From: Chitinophaga pinensis
GTDB taxonomy: Bacteria > Bacteroidota > Bacteroidia > Flavobacteriales_D > Crocinitomicaceae
Length of the DNA: 64,000 bases
Assembly: GCA_945902745.1 (NCBI GenBank)
Contig: CAMDNE010000010.1
Coordinates: 1-64,000, forward strand
Direction: 5' to 3'
Shown here: one piece after another, positions 18,892 to 28,033 of the stretch
Position numbering within the stretch: position 1 is the stretch's first letter
Layout of the letters: every line of letters starts with the position of its first letter
Translations under genes and position numbers: made by a program
The notes under the pieces: model-generated
What the model was told of the DNA's origin: nothing
The model's input: the letters and a program-made list of their open reading frames with translations, nothing else
Database searches by the model: none

Positions 18892-20069
18892 TGAGAGAAT
18901 ATTTAAAATATTTGAAAGGGGATGGGGTGATTTGGATCATCACTTTATTGATGCTTGCTTTTTCTTTAGTGAGTGTATATAGCTTCGTTCCAATTCTTGT
19001 GAAGATTGAAGGCGGAACTCCCTTTAAATACCTTTTTAAACATTTTATTTATATCGCAATTGGACTTGGGATTATGTATTGGATTCATAAAAAGGATTCT
19101 AAATATATCTGGCAATTGTCGAAGTTTAGTTTTTATGTGGCAGTTGGTTTGTTGCTGTTCACCTTCTTTTTTGGTAAAGAAATGAATGGTGCAGGTCGGT
19201 GGATTCAAGTTCCATTTGTTGGATTAACATTCCAATCTTCCGATTTTGCCAAATTGGCATTGTTGATTTATGTTTCAAGATTATTAGTGCAAAAAAAGGA
19301 TCAGTTGAAGAGTTGGAAAGATGGTTTTTGGCCCGTTATCCTGCCTGTTATTGTTATTTGTGGATTGATTGTTAAGGATAATTTCTCTACTGCTGGAATC
19401 TTATTTGCCATAAGTCTTACCTTACTTTTTTTAGGAAAAGTGCCGCTAACTAAAATCTTTTTAACCATTTCTAGTGGTATTGTTTTAATGGGATTAGTTA
19501 TCGGTTTACACCTTGCTGCACCAGCATTGAATCTTTTGCCGCGTTATTCAACGTGGGAAAATAGAATCATGAATCGGATGGACAACGATGAGGATAATGT
19601 TCTAGCAAATGCGCAAGCCATGAATGCTGAACTTGGAATTTATCACGGTTCTATTTTCGGTCAAGGTGTGGGTGATGGTAAACTTAAAGAATATACGCCT
19701 GAAGCGTATGCCGATTTTTATTACTCCAGTTTTGTTGAAGAATTCGGATTGGTTGCCGCAATTGTTTTAATGTTACTCTACCTCATTTTATTGTATCGGA
19801 TTATTAAAATTGGACTTCGTGCAGAAAGCATGTTCGAAACCTATACGTGTTTGAGTATCGGAATCTTGCTGTTAAGTCAAGCGTCAGTTAATATGTTAGT
19901 TTGTACAGGGATTTTCCCTGTAACAGGTCAAAATATGCCATTATTAGCAATGGGAGGATCGGCATTAATAATGACCTGTGTGGCGATTGGAATTGTTCAA
20001 AGTATCGCCTATAAACAGGACAAAGGAAATAAGGAAGAAGAATCATCAAACGCATTTGTATCAGCATGA
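18891..20069 (+). CDS. ftsW: FtsW, septal peptidoglycan glycosyltransferase
   Basis: SEDS-family polytopic membrane protein that polymerises lipid II at the septum with FtsI. The 392 residues contain about ten membrane helices. Family landmarks are the GAGRWIQVPFVGLTFQSSDFAKLAL segment near 103-127, with the conserved Asp-containing extracellular loop further on, and GQNMPLLAMGGSALI near the C-terminus. The cytoplasmic tail is short and Lys/Glu-rich. It overlaps the unknown 157-residue gene by one base and murG by four. Confidence 0.95.
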   Translation: MREYLKYLKGDGVIWIITLLMLAFSLVSVYSFVPILVKIEGGTPFKYLFKHFIYIAIGLGIMYWIHKKDSKYIWQLSKFSFYVAVGLLLFTFFFGKEMNGAGRWIQVPFVGLTFQSSDFAKLALLIYVSRLLVQKKDQLKSWKDGFWPVILPVIVICGLIVKDNFSTAGILFAISLTLLFLGKVPLTKIFLTISSGIVLMGLVIGLHLAAPALNLLPRYSTWENRIMNRMDNDEDNVLANAQAMNAELGIYHGSIFGQGVGDGKLKEYTPEAYADFYYSSFVEEFGLVAAIVLMLLYLILLYRIIKIGLRAESMFETYTCLSIGILLLSQASVNMLVCTGIFPVTGQNMPLLAMGGSALIMTCVAIGIVQSIAYKQDKGNKEEESSNAFVSA

Positions 20070-21169
20070 AATTAGAGCGTGTTATCATATCAGGAGGCGG
20101 AACTGGGGGACATATTTTCCCAGCAATCGCTATTGCCGATGAAATAAAAAAGCGGAATCCATCGGTAGATATATTATTTGTTGGTGCTGTTGGGAAAATG
20201 GAAATGGAAAAAGTGCCTGCAGCTGGACACAAAATTATTGGGTTAACGATTGTTGGATTTCAACGACGAATTACTTTTTCGAATTTTTTATTGCCGTTTA
20301 AAATTATTAAGAGTTTATGGAAGGCGAGAAGTATTCTAAAAAATTTCAAGCCTCAAGTTGTAATTGGTGTTGGAGGATATGCTAGTGGACCAACATTAAA
20401 AGCAGCCACAATGCTAGGTATTCCAACTTTGATTCAAGAACAAAATTCGTTTCCTGGTAAAACAAATAAACTGTTAGCTAAAAAAGTAACTTCTATTTGC
20501 ACAGCGTATGATGGTTTAGATCGCTTTTTTCCAGCAGATAAAATCACTTTTACCGGAAATCCTGTTCGTTTTGAAATGGTTCATATTGAAGGAAAAAGAC
20601 AAGAAGCGTTTGATTATTATAAATTAGATTCGAATAAGAAAACAATCTTAATCATTGGTGGAAGTTTGGGTGCGCGGACATTGAACGAATCCATGATGAA
20701 TCACTACAAGTTAATTGTAGAAAAAGATGTTCAAGTATTGTGGCAGTGTGGAAAATACTATTTCTCTAGTTTAAGCGAACAATTAGAAGGGAAGCATGAT
20801 CCTAATATAAAATTAGTTCAATTCATCGATCGAATGGATTTAGCGTATGCACTTGCTGATATCATTATCTCGAGAGCCGGTGCTATTTCTGTGTCTGAAC
20901 TTTGTCTGATTAAAAAACCTACAATTCTTGTTCCTTCTCCAAACGTTTCAGAAGATCATCAAACGAAAAATGCGATGGCTTTGGTTTCTAAAAATGCTGC
21001 ACTATTAGTGAAAGACAAAGAAGCACTTGAGAACTTATTTCCGACTGCAATCGAGCTTATTTCAAATGAGCAAGAGAAAATGACGCTCATTAATGAAATC
21101 ACCAAATTGGGAAGACCTGATGCGACTGAACATATTGTTGATGAAATAGAAAAAATTGTAAAGCATTAA
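20066..21169 (+). CDS. murG: MurG, lipid II synthase
   Basis: Peripheral inner-membrane glycosyltransferase (GT28) that adds GlcNAc from UDP-GlcNAc to lipid I. The 367 residues begin with the first glycine-rich loop SGGGTGGHIFPAIAIADEI (about 9-27), followed by GVGGYASGPTLKAA, IQEQNSFPGKTNKLL and, in the C-terminal domain, IIGGSLGARTLNESM. The nucleotide-sugar site SRAGAISVSELCL near 270 is intact. It overlaps ftsW by four bases and abuts murC directly. Confidence 0.97.
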   Translation: MKLERVIISGGGTGGHIFPAIAIADEIKKRNPSVDILFVGAVGKMEMEKVPAAGHKIIGLTIVGFQRRITFSNFLLPFKIIKSLWKARSILKNFKPQVVIGVGGYASGPTLKAATMLGIPTLIQEQNSFPGKTNKLLAKKVTSICTAYDGLDRFFPADKITFTGNPVRFEMVHIEGKRQEAFDYYKLDSNKKTILIIGGSLGARTLNESMMNHYKLIVEKDVQVLWQCGKYYFSSLSEQLEGKHDPNIKLVQFIDRMDLAYALADIIISRAGAISVSELCLIKKPTILVPSPNVSEDHQTKNAMALVSKNAALLVKDKEALENLFPTAIELISNEQEKMTLINEITKLGRPDATEHIVDEIEKIVKH

Positions 21170-22549
21170 ATGGAGCGACTTAATTCAATACAATTGTCAC
21201 AATTCAAAAGCGTCTATTTTATTGGAATAGGTGGGATTGGAATGTCTGCTTTGGCGAGATATTTTAATGCAATTGGATTAGAAGTCGCAGGATATGATAA
21301 AACAGCGACAACGTTAACGGAGGAATTAGAAAAAGAAGGAATTAAAATACATTTTGATGATTTGGGAACGAATATCCCAACTCAATTCAAAGAAATCGAA
21401 ACAACGCTTGTTGTTTATACGCCGGCCATTCCAAAAAATCACGGGGAATTAGGATTCTTTAAAGAACAACAGGCAAATCTGTTTAAACGCTCTGAGGTTT
21501 TAGGATTAATTACGCGACAATCAAAAGGATTAGGCGTTGCCGGAACGCATGGAAAAACAACAACAAGTTCTATGCTCGCACACATTTTAAATGAATCAAC
21601 TTTAAAATGCAATGCTTTTTTAGGAGGAATTGCAACGAATTTCAATTCGAATTTGTTGATCAACACAGAAAGTGAATACACTGTTATTGAAGCAGATGAA
21701 TTTGATCGTTCATTTTTAAAACTGACGCCTTTTGCCTCTATCGTTACGTCAACGGATCCGGATCATTTAGACATCTACGGTAGCGCAGCAGTTTTTTTAG
21801 AAGGATTTCAGAAATACACTGAGTTAATCAATGAAAATGGCTGTTTAGTCAAGAAAGAAGGATTGGATGTTGCGTCAAAAGCAAAGACAATCACCTATGC
21901 AATTGATTCAATAACAGCAGATTATTCAGGATTCAATTTGCAATTTATTGAAGGAAAATTTCTTGTTGATGTTAGAACCCCAAGAGGAAAACTAACCGAA
22001 GTTGAACTTGGGATTCCAGGAATTCATAATGCAGAAAATGCAATTGCATGTGTTGCATTGACACAATTTTTGGGACTTTCAGAAACCGAAATTAGAAACG
22101 GTTTAAAGACTTTTAAAGGAGTTAAAAGAAGATTTGAATATCAGATAAAGACACAAGATTTGGTCTATATTGATGATTATGCACATCATCCAACCGAAAT
22201 AGAAGCGTTGGTTTCATCCGTACGACTTTTGTATCCGAATCAAAAAATTACGGGTGTTTTTCAACCACATTTATTTTCACGAACAAAAGATTTTTTCGAA
22301 GGTTTTGCACTTGAACTTTCAAAGTTAGATGAAGTTATTTTATTGCCAATTTATCCAGCTCGTGAAGAACCAATTATAGGAATAACAAGTGATGCGTTGT
22401 TGCAAAAAATAAGTTGTAAGGAGAAAAATGTCATGAATCCGACAGCTGCGATTTCGCACTTAAGCAATGTTGAAAATGGCGTGATTCTGACAATTGGAGC
22501 TGGAGATATAGATCGTATTGTTGAACCACTTAAAAAGGCACTTTTATGA
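21170..22549 (+). CDS. murC: UDP-N-acetylmuramate--L-alanine ligase MurC
   Basis: ATP-dependent cytoplasmic ligase that starts the stem peptide by adding L-alanine. The 459 residues show the N-terminal FIGIGGIGMSALARYF, the ATP motif GVAGTHGKTTTSSM near 123-136, ADEFDRSFL, DPDHLDIYG and, in the last domain, DDYAHHPTEIEA and FQPHLFSRTKDF. All expected blocks are present. The ATG follows the murG stop with no gap, and the end overlaps ftsQ by four bases. Confidence 0.97.
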   Translation: MERLNSIQLSQFKSVYFIGIGGIGMSALARYFNAIGLEVAGYDKTATTLTEELEKEGIKIHFDDLGTNIPTQFKEIETTLVVYTPAIPKNHGELGFFKEQQANLFKRSEVLGLITRQSKGLGVAGTHGKTTTSSMLAHILNESTLKCNAFLGGIATNFNSNLLINTESEYTVIEADEFDRSFLKLTPFASIVTSTDPDHLDIYGSAAVFLEGFQKYTELINENGCLVKKEGLDVASKAKTITYAIDSITADYSGFNLQFIEGKFLVDVRTPRGKLTEVELGIPGIHNAENAIACVALTQFLGLSETEIRNGLKTFKGVKRRFEYQIKTQDLVYIDDYAHHPTEIEALVSSVRLLYPNQKITGVFQPHLFSRTKDFFEGFALELSKLDEVILLPIYPAREEPIIGITSDALLQKISCKEKNVMNPTAAISHLSNVENGVILTIGAGDIDRIVEPLKKALL

Positions 22550-23361
22550 GAGTTTGGATCAAAATAATTGTCTGGATTTTATTTGGTATTGCCGTTCTAG
22601 TGCTTTTATCAATGGTTCAAAATACGCAAGGTGAAACCGTTTTAAGCAAACCAGAAATTGTAATTCATGTAAAAGGTGAAAGCGCGTTTCTTACCGAAGA
22701 CGAATTATATGTGCGTTTAAAAAGAAAAGGATTCATTTTTAATGGACAAGCACACCAAGATTTAAAAATCGCAGCTATTGAAAAGTACATCAAATCAATG
22801 TCTGAAGTGAAAGATGCACGGGTTTTTACAAAAATTGGAAGTACTTGGAAAATAGATGTTGACGTCCGAAAACCTATAGCGAGAGTTTTCAACAAATACG
22901 ATGAAAATTTTTACCTAGATGAAGACGGTTTTATTATGAAATCTTCGAACTTACATACCGCTCGAGTCGTTGTTGTAACAGGCTATATTAAAGATCGAAT
23001 AAACTCTGTTTCTGTAGATAAAATTATTAACAACGATACCTTGAAAAGTATTCTAAAATTAGATGATGTGTATCGTATTTCCAATTATGTTTGCAATGAT
23101 CCATTGATGCAGTCTCTCATAGGCCAAATTCATTTGAAAAAAGACGGTGATTTTGTGCTGATACCGCTGGTTGGTGGTCAAAAAATTATTTTCGGATCAG
23201 CTTTCACTGATGAAGAAGTTAGAGAGAAGTTTAAGAAATTGAAGATATTTTACAAGGAAGCAATTCCTTACGAAGGTTGGGATAAGTACGAAGAAATCAG
23301 TTTGAAGTACAAAAAACAAATCGTTTGTAAGACAGCTGAGGGGTATTTTGAAGAAAAATAA
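22546..23361 (+). CDS. ftsQ: FtsQ-like division protein
   Basis: A 271-residue bitopic inner-membrane protein with one membrane helix at about 5-24 (IIVWILFGIAVLVLLSMVQN) and a periplasmic part. The region at about 40-110 (LTEDELYVRLKRKGF, then VKDARVFTKIGSTWKIDVDV) looks like the POTRA and following beta segment of FtsQ/DivIB. The family is poorly conserved in Bacteroidota, so the call rests on topology plus its place between murC and ftsA. It overlaps murC by four bases. Confidence 0.88.
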   Translation: MRVWIKIIVWILFGIAVLVLLSMVQNTQGETVLSKPEIVIHVKGESAFLTEDELYVRLKRKGFIFNGQAHQDLKIAAIEKYIKSMSEVKDARVFTKIGSTWKIDVDVRKPIARVFNKYDENFYLDEDGFIMKSSNLHTARVVVVTGYIKDRINSVSVDKIINNDTLKSILKLDDVYRISNYVCNDPLMQSLIGQIHLKKDGDFVLIPLVGGQKIIFGSAFTDEEVREKFKKLKIFYKEAIPYEGWDKYEEISLKYKKQIVCKTAEGYFEEK

Positions 23362-23368
23362 AAAGAAT

Positions 23369-24652
23369 ATGGCAGAGATTATTGTTGGACTTGATATTGG
23401 AACTACGAAGATTGCTTGTTTCGTTGGTAAGAAAAACGAACATGGCAAAATTGAAATTCTATCTATGGGGAAAAGTGAATCCCTTGGTGTGATGCGTGGA
23501 ATGGTTTCGAATATTGAGAAAACGGTTCAATCTATAAAAGTTGCTGTTGACGAAGCACAACAACGTGTGGAAGGTGAATTGACCATTCGTGTAGTTAACG
23601 TAGGGATTGCTGGACAACACATTAAAAGTTTACAACACCGCGGTATTCATACACGTGATCAAGTGGATAGCGAAATTTCACAAAAGGATATCAATGCGCT
23701 TGTTGAAGACATGTATAAGTTGGTAATGCAACCAGGTGAAGCAATTATCACTGTTCTTCCGCAAGAATACATTATTGACAATGAACAAGGAATCAAGGAT
23801 CCAATCGGAATGTTGGGACGACGCCTTGAAGCAAATTTTCACATTATAACTGGTCAAGTAGGCGCATCGCTAAATATTAGTAAATGCGTTCAAAAAGCTG
23901 GATTAGAAGTTAAGGAAATTATTTTGGAGCCAATCGCTTCAGCAGATGCTGTTCTTTCTGATGAAGAAAAAGAAGCAGGAGTTGTTTTGGTTGATATAGG
24001 TGGTGGAACAACAGATGTTGCAATTTTCCATGAAGGAATTATTCGCCATACTGCTGTGATTCCTTTTGGTGGGAATGTGATTACTGAAGATATCAAAGAA
24101 GGTTGCACCATCATGAAGCGTCAAGCTGAAATGTTGAAAATGAAATTTGGTTCAGCATTGGCTTCAGAAAGTCAGGAAAACGAAGTTGTTTGTATTCCTG
24201 GATTGAGAGGTCGTGAACCGAAAGAAATTACGATTCGCAATTTGGCAAGTATCATTCAAGCAAGAATGGAAGAAATTGTGGACTTAGTTCATTATGAAAT
24301 TTTGAATTCAGGTTACAGCAAAAAATTGATCGGTGGTATTGTGGTTACTGGAGGAGGATCTCAGTTAAAACACATCACCCAATTGTTTGAATATATTACA
24401 GGAATGGATACAAGAATTGGTTATCCAACAGAACATTTAGCAAACAACAATCACATCGAAAACTTAACAAGTCCTATGTATTCAACAGGAATTGGTCTTG
24501 TTTTAAAAGGATTCGAAGCCTTAGAGAAAAAAGGTGTGACTGCCGAAGCGGCTAGTTCAGGAGCAGTTAAAACACATTCTGTTAAAAACAGAGGTTCATT
24601 TTTCGATAATATCGTTAAAAGAAGCTCGGATTGGTTTAAAGAAGAAGAATAA
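23369..24652 (+). CDS. ftsA: FtsA, actin-like membrane tether of FtsZ
   Basis: ATP-binding actin-fold protein that attaches FtsZ to the membrane and recruits the divisome. I take the ATG at 23369 (MAEIIVGLDIGTTKIACFVG, 427 residues), because this places the phosphate-1 loop at the normal distance from the start; a TTG at 23348 would add seven Lys/Asn residues and overlap ftsQ. Further marks are VLVDIGGGTTDVAIF (phosphate-2 loop) and GGIVVTGGGSQLKHI (adenosine motif). The C-terminal SFFDNIVKRSSDWFKEEE is the expected amphipathic membrane-binding helix. Confidence 0.96.
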   Translation: MAEIIVGLDIGTTKIACFVGKKNEHGKIEILSMGKSESLGVMRGMVSNIEKTVQSIKVAVDEAQQRVEGELTIRVVNVGIAGQHIKSLQHRGIHTRDQVDSEISQKDINALVEDMYKLVMQPGEAIITVLPQEYIIDNEQGIKDPIGMLGRRLEANFHIITGQVGASLNISKCVQKAGLEVKEIILEPIASADAVLSDEEKEAGVVLVDIGGGTTDVAIFHEGIIRHTAVIPFGGNVITEDIKEGCTIMKRQAEMLKMKFGSALASESQENEVVCIPGLRGREPKEITIRNLASIIQARMEEIVDLVHYEILNSGYSKKLIGGIVVTGGGSQLKHITQLFEYITGMDTRIGYPTEHLANNNHIENLTSPMYSTGIGLVLKGFEALEKKGVTAEAASSGAVKTHSVKNRGSFFDNIVKRSSDWFKEEE

Positions 24653-24682
24653 ATATTAGAATAACAACAAATAATAGAAATT

Positions 24683-26263
24683 ATGGAATTTGATTTACCG
24701 AAGGATACAAACTCAATTATCAAAGTAATTGGTGTTGGAGGAGGTGGAAGCAATGCTGTGAACCACATGTATAACCAAGGAATCATTGGGGTTGATTTTA
24801 TCGTGTGCAATACAGATAAACAAGCTTTAGATATTTCACCGGTACCTTACAAAATTCAATTAGGACCCTCATTAACTGAAGGCCGCGGTGCAGGAGCTAT
24901 TCCAGAAATCGGAATGAATGCAGCGATTGAAAATATCGAAGAAATTCGTGCATTATTGAGTAAAGACACAAAGATGGTTTTTGTTACTGCTGGATTAGGT
25001 GGTGGAACTGGAACGGGTGCTGCTCCTGTAATTGCACAAGTTGCTAAGGAAATGGGTATTTTAACTGTTGGAATTGTAACTGTTCCTTTCGGTTTTGAAG
25101 GTCGTAAAAGAAGATTACAAGCTGAAGAAGGGTTGGATAAAATGCGTCAAAATGTTGATACTTTATTAGTAATCAATAATGAGCGTTTGGGCGAAATGAC
25201 AGGAAACCTTACAATCAGTAATGCTTTTTCTCAAGCTGATGATGTTTTAACAACTGCTGCAAAAGGAATTGCTGAAGTAATTGCTGTAACTGGTGCTATC
25301 AACGTGGATTTCAATGATGTTCGCACAGTTATGAAAGACAGTGGTGTTGCAATTATGGGTAGCGCTGCAGTTGAAGGTGAAAACCGTGCAACATTAGCAG
25401 TTCAAGGAGCATTGAATTCTCCCTTGTTGAATGATAACGATATTAGTGGTGCTCAATATGTATTATTGAACATTACATATGGCGATAAAGAAGTATTGAT
25501 GAACGAAATTACTGAAATCACTGACTTCATTCAAGATGAGGCTGGCGCAACTGCAGATGTGATTTGGGGACATGGATATGATGCAACGTTAGGTGATAAA
25601 TTGAGTGTAACATTGATCGCTACTGGTTTTAAATCAAACCCAATTACAGGATTTGAAAAAGCTCCAGAAAGAAAAGTAAGTACATTAGAAGATGAGCCAA
25701 AAAATGAAATTAAGGCACCTCTTTCTTCTCCAACACAAGTAAATACATTTAGCAAAGCAGTTGAAGTTAAAGCTGTTGAAGAGCCATTCTTGAAAGATGA
25801 ATCTACATCGGAGACTCCTTCAATGGAAATTAAAACAGATTTTACTTCAAGTATTTCCTCTGAAAAGACTGTAGAGGCGAATGAAATGAAGTTTGATTGG
25901 GATGTCGAAACATCAAATACAATTGATTCTAACAAAGAAGATGTTGTTCGTTTTATGTTAGAAGATGATATGGAGCAAAAAGTAAGTTTAGAAAATGTAA
26001 ATTCTAAAACAATTCTTTCTCCTGAAGATCAACAAAGAAGAACACAAGATCGTTTGTCAAAAATTCAAGAATACACGGCAAAATTAAAAAAAGCTGACGG
26101 TATTGCTGAATTTGAAAATGAGCCAGCTTATGTAAGAAGAAACATCCAATTAGCAAATTCAACACCAAGTACGGACGAGCAATTTAGCCGTTTTGGATTG
26201 TCAGAAGATGAGAATGGAACAACACTAAGAAGTAATAATTTCTTGCACGATAACGTAGATTAA
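24683..26263 (+). CDS. ftsZ: FtsZ, tubulin-like division GTPase
   Basis: Forms the cytokinetic Z ring. The GTPase core (about 1-320) has GVGGGGSNAVNHM near 18, the tubulin signature GGGTGTGAAPVIA near 108, and NVDFNDVRTVM. A long acidic linker (about 325-475) follows. The conserved C-terminal peptide for FtsA binding is probably EPAYVRRN near 478-485, as in other Bacteroidota. A further 40-residue tail follows it, ending SNNFLHDNVD, so the peptide is not terminal as in Proteobacteria. The length of 526 exceeds the usual 380-ish because of linker and tail. Stop and yqeY start share one base. Confidence 0.97.
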   Translation: MEFDLPKDTNSIIKVIGVGGGGSNAVNHMYNQGIIGVDFIVCNTDKQALDISPVPYKIQLGPSLTEGRGAGAIPEIGMNAAIENIEEIRALLSKDTKMVFVTAGLGGGTGTGAAPVIAQVAKEMGILTVGIVTVPFGFEGRKRRLQAEEGLDKMRQNVDTLLVINNERLGEMTGNLTISNAFSQADDVLTTAAKGIAEVIAVTGAINVDFNDVRTVMKDSGVAIMGSAAVEGENRATLAVQGALNSPLLNDNDISGAQYVLLNITYGDKEVLMNEITEITDFIQDEAGATADVIWGHGYDATLGDKLSVTLIATGFKSNPITGFEKAPERKVSTLEDEPKNEIKAPLSSPTQVNTFSKAVEVKAVEEPFLKDESTSETPSMEIKTDFTSSISSEKTVEANEMKFDWDVETSNTIDSNKEDVVRFMLEDDMEQKVSLENVNSKTILSPEDQQRRTQDRLSKIQEYTAKLKKADGIAEFENEPAYVRRNIQLANSTPSTDEQFSRFGLSEDENGTTLRSNNFLHDNVD

Positions 26264-26709
26264 TGAGCTTTACAGATAAAATAAATGCAGATATTAAAAC
26301 TGCAATGCTCGCAAGAGATAAAGAGCGTTTGGCTGTTTTGCGTGATGTGAAAGCAAAGCTTTTGATGGAAGCTACTTCAGGCAATGGAGAAGCTTCTGAT
26401 GAGACTGCTATTAAGATTTGCATGAAATTGCATAAGCAACGCATGGAGACATACGAAATTTACAAAGCTCAAAACCGTGAAGATCTTGCTGCCGACGAAT
26501 TGTTTCAAGCGAAAGTAATTGAAGAATTTCTTCCTAAAATGATGACCGAAGAAGAAGTAAAAGCGGAAGTGAACGCTGCTGTTGCATCTACTGGAGCTGC
26601 TGGTCCTCAAGATATGGGTAAAGTAATGGGCGTTTTGTCTGGTAAACTTGCTGGAAAAGCAGATGGCAAATTGATCGCATCACTTGTTAAAGAAGCATTG
26701 TCAAAATAA
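26263..26709 (+). CDS. GatB/YqeY domain protein
   Basis: A 148-residue soluble protein of the YqeY family, related to the tail domain of the GatB subunit of tRNA amidotransferase, which contacts tRNA. The sequence has the typical two-part helical pattern: KINADIKTAMLARDKERLAVLR, a middle EIYKAQNREDLAADE, and a C-terminal TGAAGPQDMGKVMGVLSGKL. The family's own role is unclear. It is the last gene of the dcw transcript, overlapping ftsZ by one base, and is followed by a strong terminator. Confidence 0.9.
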   Translation: MSFTDKINADIKTAMLARDKERLAVLRDVKAKLLMEATSGNGEASDETAIKICMKLHKQRMETYEIYKAQNREDLAADELFQAKVIEEFLPKMMTEEEVKAEVNAAVASTGAAGPQDMGKVMGVLSGKLAGKADGKLIASLVKEALSK

Positions 26710-26748
26710 AATTTTCTACCGACAGATTTAACATTTGTCTAATAAAGT

Positions 26749-26783
26749 AAAACGCTTTTCACTACAGGGGAAAGCGTTTTTTT
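26749..26783. terminator. Bidirectional terminator between the dcw cluster and the next gene
   Basis: AAAACGCTTTTC pairs with GAAAGCGTTTT around a short loop and is followed by seven T on the plus strand. On the minus strand the stem is followed by TTTTACTTT. It lies between convergent genes and can serve both. Confidence 0.85.
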
Positions 26784-26789
26784 GTTGAA

Positions 26790-27176
26790 TTATTTTTTCA
26801 AATACAGAAAAGCACTTGGTTGCGGATACAATCCATCACGCGATATCTTATTACCTTTTTTGTAAACAACAATGCGTTCACCTGCCAATTGATTATCAAT
26901 AGTGCAATCCAAAAGGAAATATTTTTTACCTTCAAAAAGCACCACATACGTTCCTTCAATGGCATCTTTACCAATCGTAAAAGTGATTGTTTTTGCCTGA
27001 ATAATAACTTTGATAATTGTTTGATCAACGTCCAATAAATCTTTACCAGAATCTAATTGAAAAGCAGGAATTTCACCAACATACGTCCCGAAGAATTTTT
27101 TTTTCAAATCAATTGGCTTTTGCGCCGAAAGAACCAGCGGGAAAAGACAAAAACAAAAAAGTATGTTGCGTATCAT
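26790..27176 (-). CDS. Small secreted protein of unknown function
   Basis: 128 residues from the ATG at 27176, with a signal peptide (MIRNILFCFCLFPLVLSAQ). A TTG three codons upstream is a less likely start, because it overlaps the promoter -7 element. The mature part is predicted beta-rich, with alternating strands such as VIIQAKTITFTIG and YVVLFEGKKYFLLD, and may be a small periplasmic or surface beta fold. No family recognised. It faces the end of the dcw cluster and shares its terminator. Confidence 0.75.
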   Translation of the reverse strand: MIRNILFCFCLFPLVLSAQKPIDLKKKFFGTYVGEIPAFQLDSGKDLLDVDQTIIKVIIQAKTITFTIGKDAIEGTYVVLFEGKKYFLLDCTIDNQLAGERIVVYKKGNKISRDGLYPQPSAFLYLKK

Positions 27177-27182
27177 GTTGAA

Positions 27183-27213
27183 CAAATGTAATTTATTTCG
27201 ATTAGAATAACAA
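27183..27213 (-). promoter_or_regulatory. Promoter of the small secreted protein, leaderless layout
   Basis: On the minus strand TTG (27213-27211), a 20-base spacer and TACATTTG (27190-27183) match the consensus. Only six bases separate the -7 element from the ATG at 27176, so transcription should begin at or next to the start codon. Confidence 0.6.
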
Positions 27214-27238
27214 TTCTCAAACTTCTATCTCTAACCTC

Positions 27239-27943
27239 TCATTTCGTTCCCAAATACGCCCAATCACCATTTAAATTATGACATTCATAATCTTCAAAAG
27301 GTAATATAGATGTCAAACGTTCTTTGAATGGAAAGAAATTTACGTGTTCATCAAGTGTGTAATAGAAAAACCGTTGACAAGGAGTTACAATGAATAATTG
27401 CTTTTTGGTTATACGAACTAACTCGTTGATACAAACATCCAATTTTAATAAATGCTCAATCGTATGACAACAAACCACAACATCAAAAGCATCATCTTCA
27501 AAAGGTAATTTTTCAATGTTTCCATGAATGTAATTAAACGCTTCATTGCCCGATGGTGTTTTAATATCAAAACCATTTAAATGAATGGATGGATATTTTT
27601 CTCCAATCTTCCCAAGTAAATAACCACTTCCGCAGCCAATATCAATCAAATTAACAGATGTTGCATCTACTTTTTCTAAAATGAAGTCAATGCACGCTTG
27701 ATTCATATCCGTTGCACGGTTGCGAGAAATAGTATTTAAATTGTTGTAAAAAGCCGAATATTCTTCTTCGGTATATGAGTAGACTTTGCTTTTAAATTGC
27801 ATCACCTCTTTAATGTTTCTACCCCGGTAGGCGAACATGTAAAATGGATACATGAAAACTTTGGAATCACGCACAAAAGGTGGAACCAATTCATCCATTA
27901 CAAAACGGATCACATTTGTTACTCTTCTATTCATGTTATACAT
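27239..27943 (-). CDS. Class I SAM-dependent methyltransferase
   Basis: A 234-residue cytoplasmic protein. Motif I, LIDIGCGSGYLLGKIGEKYP, lies near 92-111, the acidic residue ending the second strand is in NGFDIKTP, and DAFDVVVCCHTIEHLLKLD is the UbiE/type 11 motif around 147-165. The substrate is unknown. The next gene in the same direction, 90 bases upstream, is a lipid-type family 2 glycosyltransferase, and a YfhO-like membrane protein diverges from that, so a glycan or lipid substrate is plausible. ATGs at 27943 and 27934 are both usable. Confidence 0.85.
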   Translation of the reverse strand: MYNMNRRVTNVIRFVMDELVPPFVRDSKVFMYPFYMFAYRGRNIKEVMQFKSKVYSYTEEEYSAFYNNLNTISRNRATDMNQACIDFILEKVDATSVNLIDIGCGSGYLLGKIGEKYPSIHLNGFDIKTPSGNEAFNYIHGNIEKLPFEDDAFDVVVCCHTIEHLLKLDVCINELVRITKKQLFIVTPCQRFFYYTLDEHVNFFPFKERLTSILPFEDYECHNLNGDWAYLGTK

Positions 27944-28033
27944 TTAATAATTTGAATTTTCCCACGTTTAATTTTGGTATAATGCCGATCTGTAGTTGGT
28001 TATGCTGGATTTTTATTCCAGTATTATCAAGTA

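Noticed and set aside
23348-23368. Upstream TTG start for ftsA overlapping ftsQ.
   Set aside because: It adds only KKNKKN-type residues before the conserved MAEIIVGLDIG; the ATG at 23369 gives the normal FtsA N-terminus.
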